Assembly (NCBI GenBank): GCA_029216955.1
Contig: JANAVB010012195.1
Span: 2,294,864-2,358,863, forward strand
Direction of reading: 5' to 3'
DNA from: Iris pallida
Taxonomy: Eukaryota; Streptophyta; Magnoliopsida; Asparagales; Iridaceae
Length of the DNA: 64,000 bases
Under the pieces are notes generated by a model that saw only the letters and a program-made list of their open reading frames with translations, ran no database searches and was not told where the DNA came from. Positions 23,439-33,216 of this stretch are shown here, piece after piece. Each line of letters opens with the position of its first letter. The first letter of the stretch is position 1. Position numbers and translations under genes: made by a program.

Positions 23439-23965
23439 TTCTTAAATTCATTGCTATGGTGAAGCGTCAGTTTGGGATTGATATACGTCGTGTGTGGAGT
23501 GACAATGGCACTGAATTTAATTGTTTACGAGATTATTTTTCATCTCAAGGTATATTGTTCCAAACATCCTGTGTTGGGACACCTCAATAGAATGGAAGGG
23601 TGGAAAGAAAACATCGACATATTTTAAATGTAGCTAGGGCATTGAGATTTCAGGGTTCTCTTTCTGTAGATTTTTGGGGGGAATGTGTTCTGGGTGCATG
23701 TTATTTGATAAATAGAACACCTTCTAGTATCTTGCATTTTAAGTCTCCTTATGAAGTTTTATATGGTTCGGCTCATTCGTACGATCATCTACGTATTTTT
23801 GATTGTCTATGCTATGCGTATGATTTGAAATCTCGACATGATAAATTTGCTAGCAGGAGTAGAAAATATATCTTTGTTGGGTATCCACTTGATAAAAAGG
23901 GATAAAAACTGTATGATTTGGAGACTGGTGAATTTTTTGTGTCCCGTGATGTTACTTTTTTATGA
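23439..23965 (+). pseudogene. Partial integrase of copia element
   Basis: Starts mid-core at FGIDIRRVWSDNGTEF (second catalytic Asp). It continues through the GTPQ(stop)NGRVERKHRHIL block with the catalytic Glu, WGECVLGACYLINRTPS, and the KSRHDKFASRSRKYIFVGYP block typical of copia integrases. The first catalytic Asp is lost in the deletion. TAG at 23588-23590 replaces a conserved Gln, and another stop follows at about 23902. Confidence 0.88.
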
Positions 23966-25910
23966 AAAAGCATTTCCTGGGTGTGGCTCTGCTAGCGAGA
24001 TGTCTTCTGCGACACGTCATACATCTATTGAGGTGCCGGGAGACGATATAGAGGTTTTTGGGATGGTGCCGGCTACGGTTGCTGAGGCCGAAGTGGTTGC
24101 TGGCGGCTCGGCACCGAGTGGCGAGGATGCACAGGTAGTTGTAGAAGTATTGACAGGAGAGTCCGTTGGGGGTGATGTGGATACTACTGATGATACAGGG
24201 GATACAGTGTTGCCAGAGGTGCCCGACGAGGTAGTATTGGGAAGAGGAATGAGAAAGAAATCACAGCCAGTACGATTACAGGATTTTGTGACGAATGCTG
24301 TTCGAAGTAAAAGTCTCCCTCTTCACCACAGTTCATATGTTCCCGTCACTTCCTCAGCTATCACTGCAGGTGTTGAGCCTACTTCATATCGCCAGGCCTC
24401 GCGAGATTCAGGCTGGCGCGCGGCTATACAAACTAAAATACAGGCTCTGGAAGATAATGTGGCATGGAGTCTTGTCAATTTGCCTCCTGGGAAGAAAGCA
24501 TTGGGAAGTAGATGGGTGTACAAAATAAAGTACAACTCCGACGGCAGTGTTGAACGCTTAAAGGCACGGCTGGTTGTGTTCGGTAATCATCAGGTTGAGG
24601 GGATCGACTATTCAGAGACATTTGCCCCGGTAGCTAAGATGCCTACAGTTAGGGCGTTTTTGGCTGTTGCAGCTGTGAGAGGCTGGACTTTGCACCAGAT
24701 GGATGTGCACAATGCTTTTCTTCATGGAGATCTGACAGAAGAAGTGTATATGAAGTTGCCGCCAGGTTTTTCGCATAGTGAACCCAACAAAGTGTGTCGC
24801 CTGCGTAAGTCTCTATATAGATTGAAACATGCACCACGTTGTTGGTTTGCTAAGCTTGCTGCTTCTCTGATATCCTATAGATTTATTCAATCTCATTTCG
24901 ATTATTCTTTTTTCTCTCTTTTTAAAGGGAAGGTAGAGTTGCATGTTTTGATCTATGTGGATGATATGATTGTGTCTGGTAATGACTCAGGTGCTTTAGA
25001 TGCTTTCAAAAAGTATCTTAGTTCTTGCTTTCATATGAAGGACCTTGTGGTGTTGAAATACTTTTTTGGCATAGAGGTGGCCCGGAGTGTAGAAGGAATT
25101 TTCTTGTGTCAAAGGAAGTATGCTTTGGACATCATTTCAGAATGCGGCTTGATGGGGTCTCGTCCTGCTGGCTTTCCCATGGAGCCCAATCACAAGCTGG
25201 CAGAATCGACTAGTCCAAAGATGGCGGATGCAGAGACTTATCGGAGGCTGGTTGGGAGGTTGATTTATCTATCATGTACTCGTCCTGACTTAGCCTATGC
25301 TGTGCATATCTTGTCTCAATTCTTACAGGAGCTTCGACAAGATCATTGGCATGCTGCTTTGAGAGTTGTCAGATATCTCAAACATGCACCGGGACAGGGT
25401 ATTCTTTTGAAAGCTGATTATGATCTCCGTCTTTCTGGATGGTGTGATTCCGACTGGGCCAGTTTTTCCTTGACTCGCCGTTCTGTTACAGGCTGGTTGG
25501 TGTTTCTGGAGGGGTCTCCTATTTCTTGGAAGACCAAGAAGCAACCGACTGTTTCCCGATCATCCGCTGAAGCTGAATACCGATCTCTTGCTGCGCTTGT
25601 TTGTGAGTTGAAATGGTTGAAGGAGTTATTAGTGTGTTTGGGCGTTCGCCAGGAGTCTGCTATGTCGATGTATTGTGACAGTCAGTCAGCCCTGCACCTG
25701 GCTCAGAACCCGGTATTTCATGAGCACAGTAAGCATATTGAGGTGGATTTGCATTTTGTTCGCGATGCTATTAGAGATGGCACCGTAATAGCCTCGCATG
25801 TTCCTACTTCTTCTCAACTGGCTGACATCTTCACCAAGCCCCTTGGAAAGCATGTGTTTGATTCTTTACTTTCCAAGTTGGGCATTTGTGACTTGCATGC
25901 TCCAACTTGA
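23964..25910 (+). pseudogene. Reverse transcriptase-RNase H of copia element
   Basis: An open stretch of more than 600 residues. An acidic linker is followed by the reverse transcriptase (LGSRWVYKIKYNSDGS, KARLVVFGNHQVEGIDY, QMDVHNAFLHGDL, catalytic YVDDMIVSG near 24953-24980) and RNase H (GWCDSDWASFSLTRRS, SRSSAEAEYRSLA, YCDSQSALHLAQNPVFHEHSKHIE, SQLADIFTKPL). This domain looks intact, but without intact gag, protease and integrase the element cannot move itself. Confidence 0.93.
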
Positions 25911-26130
25911 GGGGGGGGGGGGTGTTAGATTATTGTTAGATTATATTTGTAAATATGGCCCATAAGTCCAATCGTGTAGACACTATATATATTGTAAACA
26001 ACCCCCATCAATAAGAACAAGGTATTATTATTTCCTACAAAACCAAACGCTGAAACTATTTCTTTCACCCAACCATTGCAGCAGAAGTATCCAATTGCAG
26101 CACAAGTGCTGCTTACGAAAAAGGAGGCAA

Positions 26131-26328
26131 TTTTTGTTCACCCACCAAAACTAGGTAGGATGTTCATCCTCCACCAAAGAATGGACACGTGACATTTTTA
26201 TTCCACACAAACCACTTTGTAAGTGATTTTGTTCACCTACCAAAGTGGCTTTGACCTTTAATTTGCCACTTGTCCAACTTTTAGTATGGGGGTGAACATC
26301 TTACCTAGTTTTGGTGGGTGAACAAAAA
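26131..26328. mobile_element. MITE, 198 bp, about 40-bp terminal inverted repeats
   Basis: Begins TTTTTGTTCACCCACCAAAA and ends with its inverse TTTTGGTGGGTGAACAAAAA. The inverted match runs about 40 bases with a few mismatches (CTAGGTAGGATGTTCA against TGAACATCTTACCTAG). No coding capacity. No clear target duplication, so the superfamily is not assigned. Confidence 0.85.
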
Positions 26329-26443
26329 TGAACTCATGCAGTCAAACCTCGATGACTAAAATATGTTAGTTCTCTATTTTATTCATATAATATGATGATG
26401 TGTTGATGTGTTCCTATTTGAGGTATTGTTGGATAGTCCATAG

Positions 26444-27378
26444 TAGGGGTGAGCAAAAAACGGTTTTTAAACCGAAACCGACCCGAACCGACCCGAAATA
26501 ACAATTCGGGTCGGTTCTATAATTAACGGGTCGGAGTTCGGTTTGAGTAAGGAAAAACCGAATATATTCGGTTTGGTCTGCGGGTATGGGATTCGGTTCC
26601 CAAACCGCCCCGAAAACCGAAAATATTATATATATTTACTTTTTTACCCTCCCTGATCCATTCCTATATATACCAAAAAGAAAAACCCTAACCTAACCAT
26701 TCTCTTTCCTCTTTCCATTCTGCGCCGGCATCTAAAGACTTCCCCCTCTCTCTGAGCTCTCTCCCTCTCTCTCTTAGTGAAGTTTGATTTCTAAAAAAAA
26801 AAACTCTATACCAGGAAAAGAGAGAGAGAGAGGCTGCTCCGCGGATGACGGTCGTGCCTCCTTCGAGAAGGAGCTCAAGCTCCGCGGATGACGTTGTCGG
26901 CTGCTACACGCGGGATGATGGCCGCGCCTCCTCCGACAAGGAGCTCAACCTCCCTGATCCATTCCTATACATACAAAGAACTTGGTCCAAAAATATTATT
27001 TGCAACTTTTTGTAACTTATTATTTATAACTTTTTTATTAGCTTGGAAGTTCTTATTACTTCTGTAAAAAAAAAAAATTCAAGTTTATTCCATGTCAGTA
27101 CATCTCTGTTCTTGTGTTGTTGTTATATTTTTTTTTTTCCGGTGGATGCATTTGTTGTTTTGTTTCCATCCAGGATTCTTTTCCAGCCTCTTGTTACATT
27201 TTTTTTTCAAGTAAAGAACCGAACCGACCTAAACCGAACTTTTTTAATTTGGTTCGGTTCGGTTCGGATTTTATGTATACGGTTCGATTTTCGGTTTTGT
27301 AAATATCGGTTTTTGGTTTATTCGAATTTTTACAAAATCGGTTCGGTTTGAACCGAACCGAACCGTTGCTCACCCCTA
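26444..27378. mobile_element. Non-autonomous hAT-like element, 935 bp
   Basis: Termini are TAGGGGTGAGCAAA and TTGCTCACCCCTA, followed by long AACCGAACCG/CGGTTCGGTT subterminal repeats on both sides. The 8-bp target duplication is GTCCATAG (26436-26443) against GTCCAGAG (27379-27386), one mismatch; 8 bp is the hAT signature. A related sequence at 28170-28250 carries the uninterrupted site. Inside are a CT-rich stretch resembling a 5' UTR and about 300 bp bounded by two copies of CCCTGATCCATTCCTATA (26650 and 26951). Short frames lack domains. Confidence 0.85.
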
Positions 27379-27386
27379 GTCCAGAG

Positions 27387-28061
27387 TTGAACTTGCTAGA
27401 AGAGAATTCCACATATTGTTGAATAGTCCCGAGTTCTACTTGTTTTTAACAAATATACAATTTGATGTAACATAGACTGATGCTGTAAAAAAAATTTCTT
27501 TTAAACTTTTAAGTCATCTTCGAAAGTTGATCTAAAGCAAAATTTGAACATGGAACTTTGGTAACGCGGTATAATTCAGACCTGAAATTGATATTATATT
27601 GGACTTGGTTATGATTTAAAAAAAAAATCGTTGTTAAGTTCAATATCTATCCCAATTTATCTATCTTCCACTTTATATCTAACTTGAGATAACACCATTT
27701 ATGCCATTACCAAATTTGAACACTTAATCGAATGAGATATACAACCCTATACACTTCTGAATGATCACTTGGTTAATTCTAGTTAGCTGCTAATTCCTTG
27801 ATAATGAGCACCAACTTGCACGAAAATTAATCGGTCCCTGATTGAATCAACATTTGGGTGTCTGTTAGTAACAACGAGCACTCACCCAAAAGTGACTTGG
27901 CCTCTCTCTCGCCTAATGAACTAGATTTCCAGTTTATGACTCTCTCAATTTTTATTTTTTAAACCAGTTTATGATCACTCTTAGTAATGAGCAACATGTT
28001 TCCTAAACTACGACTCAGTCTCTCGCCAAATGAACACCCATGATCTTTGCCAATCACTCTC
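27387..28061. other. AT-rich spacer
   Basis: No gene recognised. Two imperfect copies of a block ending CTCTCGCC(T/A)AATGAAC (about 27900 and 28020) suggest an old local duplication. Confidence 0.5.
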
Positions 28062-28551
28062 AGGTCTAGTTTGGTTCACAAAATTATAGGATTGGAGAAA
28101 AAAGTCATTATTTTCCTATAATATTTTAATTAAAATACGTGCAAAACACATACATGTAGACTAGTTCATATAATATGATGATGTGTTGATGTGTTCCTAA
28201 TTTGATGTATTGTTGGATAGTCCAGAGTTGAACTTGCTAGAAGAGGATTCTGTTAGATTGTATCTAGTTTTCGGTGGAGCGCTCAAAAAGGGGTGACAAT
28301 AGGGATTGTAATTTAATTAAAATACGTGCCAAAGGAATTGAGGAGGAAAGGAAAGTGATTTTTAATGGAATAAAAATTAGGAGAAAAAATAATTTTCCAA
28401 GGAATCACTTTTCCACCTCTATTCACTTTTCTTTACAATTTTATTGACATTTCCAAACATCGAAAAGAAAAATTAATAAAAATTATAATTTTCTAAAGGA
28501 AAAAAAATAGCAAGGAACTCTCCATTTCTTTCCGTAAATCAAACTAGACCT
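28062..28551. mobile_element. MITE-like element with GGTCTAGTTTG ends
   Basis: Starts AGGTCTAGTTTGGTTCAC and ends with the inverse (GTAAATCAAACTAGACCT), rich in inverted AT segments with no coding capacity. It carries an inserted block (about 28150-28310) bounded by TTTAATTAAAATACGTGC on both sides. That block includes the uninterrupted relative of the hAT target region. Confidence 0.7.
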
Positions 28552-28651
28552 AATTGCCGCAAGTGCATTGTTATATTATGCGGATAATATTATGTGTCTC
28601 GTAGCAAAAAAAAAAAAATTATAACTTAGATTAGAATGACAAGATAGAGTA

Positions 28652-29223
28652 ATGCTATTGGTACCTCCAAAATGTTCCTCCAAACTATCTTTCCTTACGT
28701 GGCAGCTGACGTGGCATCTGACATGTTAGATGACATGACAAATTCTAATCTAAAAGATTAATTACCCAATTTTTTTAAATATTAGTATTAATATTAATGT
28801 TAATATTTATTTTAATTTAAATGTTAATGTTAATATTATCGTTAGGGTTATTTATTAATAGAGTCTTGTATAATAGGTAAAGTGAGAGTTTGGGTCTCGA
28901 AAATGATCGGCATTAGGGTTTGGGTCTCCAAATTACTGCTCATTTGCCTACATGAACAGTGATTTGGAAATTCAAACTCTAACACCGGTCATTTTCGAGA
29001 CCCAAACCCTAATATGTATGAGACCCTATTCCTAAATAACCCTTAACGTTAATATTAATTTTAATTTTAACCTTTAATGTTAATATTAATTTTTATTTTA
29101 ATGTAAGTTAATTTTAATATTAATTTTAGTGCTACTCGTAGCTGTCGAGTCATCTATTATGTCAGACGATACGTAAGCTGTGAGGAATAATTTGGAAAAA
29201 TATTTTGGAGGGACAAATAGCAT
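28652..29223. mobile_element. Long foldback (inverted-repeat) element, 572 bp
   Basis: The outer arms ATGCTATTGGTACCTCCAAA and its inverse TTTTGGAGGGACAAATAGCAT match over about 35 bases. An inner inverted pair (GTTTGGGTCTCGAAAATGA near 28890; TCATTTTCGAGACCCAAAC near 28995) means much of the element can fold into a hairpin. Between them is repetitive TTAATATTAA sequence. No coding capacity; no clear target duplication. Confidence 0.75.
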
Positions 29224-29773
29224 GTTTCTACTATATATGATTCGGCTTCACTCCCTTAGACCCCTAAACCTTTTCCAAAGCTTCCCATAACTATTTAGAT
29301 TTTTTGTTTTGATATTATTGTTAGTTGTTGCATCCCAAGAGCAACTACAACCCAAAAGAAATCCATATTGAGATTCTGCTGTTACCAGTTTAGTTATCAT
29401 GAAATTGAACGATAAATTATTTCTATATTTATTTTGGATTAATTAAAGATTGCTTTGTTTTGGCCTACTAGAATATTATGGATTCCTCCCGTTTATATTT
29501 TTACGATTATTTCTATATTTGAACGATAAATAGCTTGATGAATATATCATGTGAAAAAAAGATAATTCCAAATCTGAAACTAGGCGGGATTGTTATAACA
29601 ACATATATATCAATTAGTTATCTATATTAAATTTTTTTGCAGGAGAAAATAAACTTTTAGATAATATTCTAATGTTGGACGTTACAATTCTCACTTATTT
29701 TCTGAAACGAGATTTGGAATTATAACTGCAAAATATATCCAAAACTCATTTCAGCCCATCGCACAATTCATCG
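29224..29773. other. Upstream region of the beta-xylosidase gene
   Basis: AT-rich, no open frame and no recognised repeat. It presumably holds the promoter; only the TATA box below is identifiable. Confidence 0.5.
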
Positions 29774-29786
29774 TATATATAAATAA
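29774..29786 (+). promoter_or_regulatory. TATA box of the beta-xylosidase gene
   Basis: TATATATAAATAA about 45 bases before the start codon, implying a very short 5' leader of roughly 20-30 nt. Confidence 0.65.
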
Positions 29787-29830
29787 AGCAATGTACACAC
29801 TCCTCCATAGTTCATTCCATAGTTTCAACA

Positions 29831-32800
29831 ATGGCGCCCATCTCCCTATCCACCCCCGTCCTCTTCCTCATCCCCTTGGCCTTCTTCCTCGTCTACGCGG
29901 CGGCGCCGTCGGCCGCCGAAGACCCCTTCAAGCCCAGGGAGGGACGGGAGCTCTACGACTACCGCTACGTCTGCGACGAGAAGCGGTTCGAGAAGCTCGG
30001 CCTCGGCCCGCTCTCCGGCTACCGCTTCTGCGACAAGTCCCTGCCCTACCACGAACGGGCCAGGCACCTGGTCGCCAGGATGACCCTGCAGGAGAAGGTG
30101 CTGCAGCTCGGCAACAAGTCCCCCGGCGTCGCCAGGCTCGGCATCCCCAAGTACAACTGGTGGTCCGAGATCCTGCACGGTGTCTCCGACGTCGGCGACG
30201 GGTCCTCGTTCGCCGGCCCCGTCATCAAGGCCGCGACGAGCTTCCCGACCCCGATATCGCTGGGAGCCGCCTACAATGAATCCCTGTGGAAGTCCATTGG
30301 ACAGGTTGACTTGAGTCTGCGTACATCTTGACCCTCTTTATATAGACCCTGACCCTCTTTATATAGACCCTTTTCGTAAATTTTTTTTTTTTTGTTGGTT
30401 ATAGGCTTCTTCCACGGAAGCAAGGGCGATGCACAACCACGGTGTCGCCGGACTGACGTTTTGGAGCCCGAACATCAACATCGTTAGGGATCCGAGATGG
30501 GGGAGGATCATGGAGACGCCCAGCGAATGCCCGTACGCCGCCGGCATATATGCCGTCAACTTCGTCAGGGGCCTGCAGGATGTCGAAGGGGTCGATCCGC
30601 CGCAGGACTTGAACACCAGGCCGCTCAAAGTTTCGGCCTGCTGTAAGCATTACGCCGCCTACGACATCGACTACTGGAGAACCTTCGGTAGCATGACTGT
30701 TGAGCGCGTGAAGTACAATGCTAATGTATGTACTTTTGGAGGGAAAATGATATTTGGTCCGCCCATGGACGTGACCGTGGTTGGCCCGCACCCATGTGTT
30801 AGGCTCCAATTGATCCCATTGCATGCTCCGAACCAATGAGAGCCTGCCACATAGGCGCGGGCCAATGACGATCACCGATAACATTAGATTGTCATCATTC
30901 TCATATGCTTAACTAACTATTTTTGTTTGTTTTGAAGGTCACCGAGCGTGACATGGTGGAGTCTTTCCTTCGTCCCTTTGAGATGTGTGTTAAGGATGGC
31001 GATGTCAGCAGTGTCATGTGTTCTTATAACAATGTCAATGGCTACCCAACTTGTGCGGATTCCAAACTATTGAAGGGCACCATTAGAGAAGAATGGAACC
31101 TCCATGGGTGATTTTCTTTTTTCTTTTTGCAATTATATTTTCTTGGACGTCACATTGTCCGTGGTCAATGATCTCGAGCCACATGTCAACGTCAGATTGG
31201 CCTTTCTATTTGTTTGGGCTGCGACTGAAATTTGCCTACGTATCAACGTCCCCTTGGCTGAGATTTTGGTGGCGGCTGAGATTTCGATGGCGGGTTCAAG
31301 CAAATAGATGTGATCTCGACATATGGCCTGTGGTCATAGCCGTAGAACGGGGGTCATATATCATTTTTTTTTATATAAAAAAAAGATCATATTATGAAAT
31401 TTCTTGAGCTTTTTGTAGGTACATTGTTTCCGACTGTGACTCTGTTAAGGAAATTGTTCAGTCTCAAAGATTTCTCGAGGAACCAGCAGAGTATGCAGTT
31501 GCACAAACTCTTAGCGCTGGTAATTATCATTTCTCCCCTCTCTTGAATTTGTTAATTATCACTATGAAAAATCTAACAATTCATGTTTTTTTGTTGTTGG
31601 CAGGGATGGATTTGGATTGTGGGGACTATTATTCTCTATTTCTAGAGAAGACGCTGAAGAAAGGAATGATCAAGGAGAGCGACGTCGACAAGGCCTTGAT
31701 CAACAACTACATTGTCCTCCTCCGGCTCGGGTGGTTCGACAACATGGAGGTCTACGACAAGCTCGGCGCGGACGACGTCTGCTCCCAGAAGCACAAGGAC
31801 CTGGCGGCCGACGCGGCAAGGCAGGGCATCGTCCTCCTCAAGAACAAGGACAGCACCTTGCCTTTCACTTCCGAGAAGTACAAGAAGATCGCGGTCGTCG
31901 GACCTCACGCTAATGCCACCAAAGTTATGATCGGCAACTATGCCGGTACTAGAATCGAACATCCATATATGTCGTCGATGAACCTTCTCTTTTGTACTTT
32001 GATTCATATTTTGCGTCTGTCACGAACAGGAGCACCGTGCCGGTACGTCTCTCCGATCGACGCATTGAGCAAGTACGCGGAGGAGGTGGATTACAAGATG
32101 GGCTGCGCGGACGTGAAGTGCCACAACCAGACGTACATCTTCCCCGCGTGGAGGGCCGCGCAGGACGCCGACGCGTCGGTGATCGTCGCCGGCCTGAACG
32201 TCGACCTCGAGAGGGAGGGGTGGGACCGCAGCGATCTCGAGCTCCCGGAGAATCAGAACGAACTCATCAAGCAGGTCTCCCAGCAGTCCAAGGGTCCCGT
32301 CGTTCTTGTCATCCTCTCCGCCGGAGGCGTCAACATTTCCAAATACGTCGACGACCCGAAGATCGGTGCGATCGTCTGGGCTGGCTATCCCGGCCAGGAG
32401 GGCGGCCAGGCCATCGCCGATGTCATATTCGGAAAGTATAATCCAGGTTGGTACTTCTCATTTGCAAGACTACCGATGAGAGATATAAGATCCTGACTGG
32501 ATGGTCGGAGTTCACAAAGTTGCCAGACAACTCAAAAAGTAATATATATTGATCACCATTGTTCCCGACATGTAGGTGGAAGACTTCCGGTGACCTGGTA
32601 CGACGCCGGCTACGTCTGGAAGCTACCGATGACGTCGATGCAGTTCCGGCCGGACGAGGAGCTCGGCTACCCGGGGAGGACCTACAGATTCTACGACAAC
32701 GACGAGATCGTCTACAAGTTCGGCTACGGGCTGAGCTACACCCAATTCTCGTACGAATTCACCGCGGCCAGCCAGAAGGAGGTGACGAAGAAGCTCGGCT

Positions 32801-33216
32801 GCGGCAGCCACTGCCACGCCATCCGGTACGAGAAGGACGCGCAGAAGCCGCCCTGCCAGGCCGCGCTGATCTCCGAGCTGGACTGCCGCCACGACGTGAC
32901 GGTCGAGGTGCAGGTCACGAACGTCGGGAAGGTCGGCGGGAGCGACGTCGTGATGCTCTACGACAGGCTCCCGAAGGGGATCGCCGGAGCGCCGCTGAAG
33001 CAGCTGGTCGGGTTCAAGAGGGTGTTCCTCGAGGCCGGGGCCAGCGAGACGGTGAAGTTCGAGCTGAACGCGTGCAAGAACCTGGTCTACGTGACGGAGA
33101 CGGCGTACGAGGTCGTGCCGGGGGGAGAGCACACCTTCGTCGTGGGCAGCAAGGAGCTGAACAATTTGAAGGAGTTGCCATTCCAAGTTTCCTTCAAGAA
33201 GGAGGAGCGTCATTAG
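29831..33216 (+). CDS. BXL: GH3 beta-D-xylosidase (BXL4-like), 7 exons, 821 aa
   Basis: Exons by GT-AG splicing and frame: 29831-30304, 30405-30725, 30938-31107, 31419-31519, 31604-31945, 32030-32446, 32576-33216. The product is a glycoside hydrolase family 3 enzyme expected to release xylose (often also arabinose) from wall polysaccharides in the apoplast. Residues 1 to about 29 form a hydrophobic signal peptide ending PSAA. The GH3 N-terminal domain shows [18 protein letters not shown], the substrate Lys-His in CCKHYAAYD (about 239-240) and the nucleophile in YIVSDCDSV (Asp327 by family analogy). The C-terminal domain and a fibronectin-III-like tail ([16 protein letters not shown]) follow. 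Length fits the family (about 770-800 plus a little). NES, NAT, NQT and NIS are possible N-glycan sites. Oddity: the usual ETPGEDP reads ETPSECP. Intron 5 (84 bp) is in frame without a stop, so its retention would not truncate the protein. Confidence 0.95.
30318..30371 (+). repeat. Tandem duplication in intron 1
   Basis: GACCCTCTTTATATAGACCC occurs twice head to tail inside the 100-bp first intron of the beta-xylosidase gene. Confidence 0.85.

Larger units (their letters stand above)
22118..26039 (+). mobile_element. Ty1/copia element, short LTRs, decayed
   Basis: Flanked by the 5-bp duplication AAACC (22113-22117 and 26040-26044). LTRs are only 114 and 117 bp (22118-22231 and 25923-26039), identical apart from a few bases and a 3-bp difference. 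An exact initiator-Met primer site follows the first LTR (22232-22243), and a purine tract with a 12-base G run precedes the second. Order is gag, integrase, reverse transcriptase, RNase H, as in Ty1/copia. The very short LTRs fit the Ale/Retrofit type. The section from mid-gag to early integrase, including zinc knuckle and protease, is deleted. Confidence 0.93.

Noticed and set aside
27043..27351. Open frame in the hAT element
   Set aside because: Made of T-rich and CGGTTCGGTT repeats; no domain.
32623..33213. 196-codon minus-strand frame over the last beta-xylosidase exon
   Set aside because: Shadow of a GC-rich coding exon; the plus frame has the conserved GH3 C-terminus.
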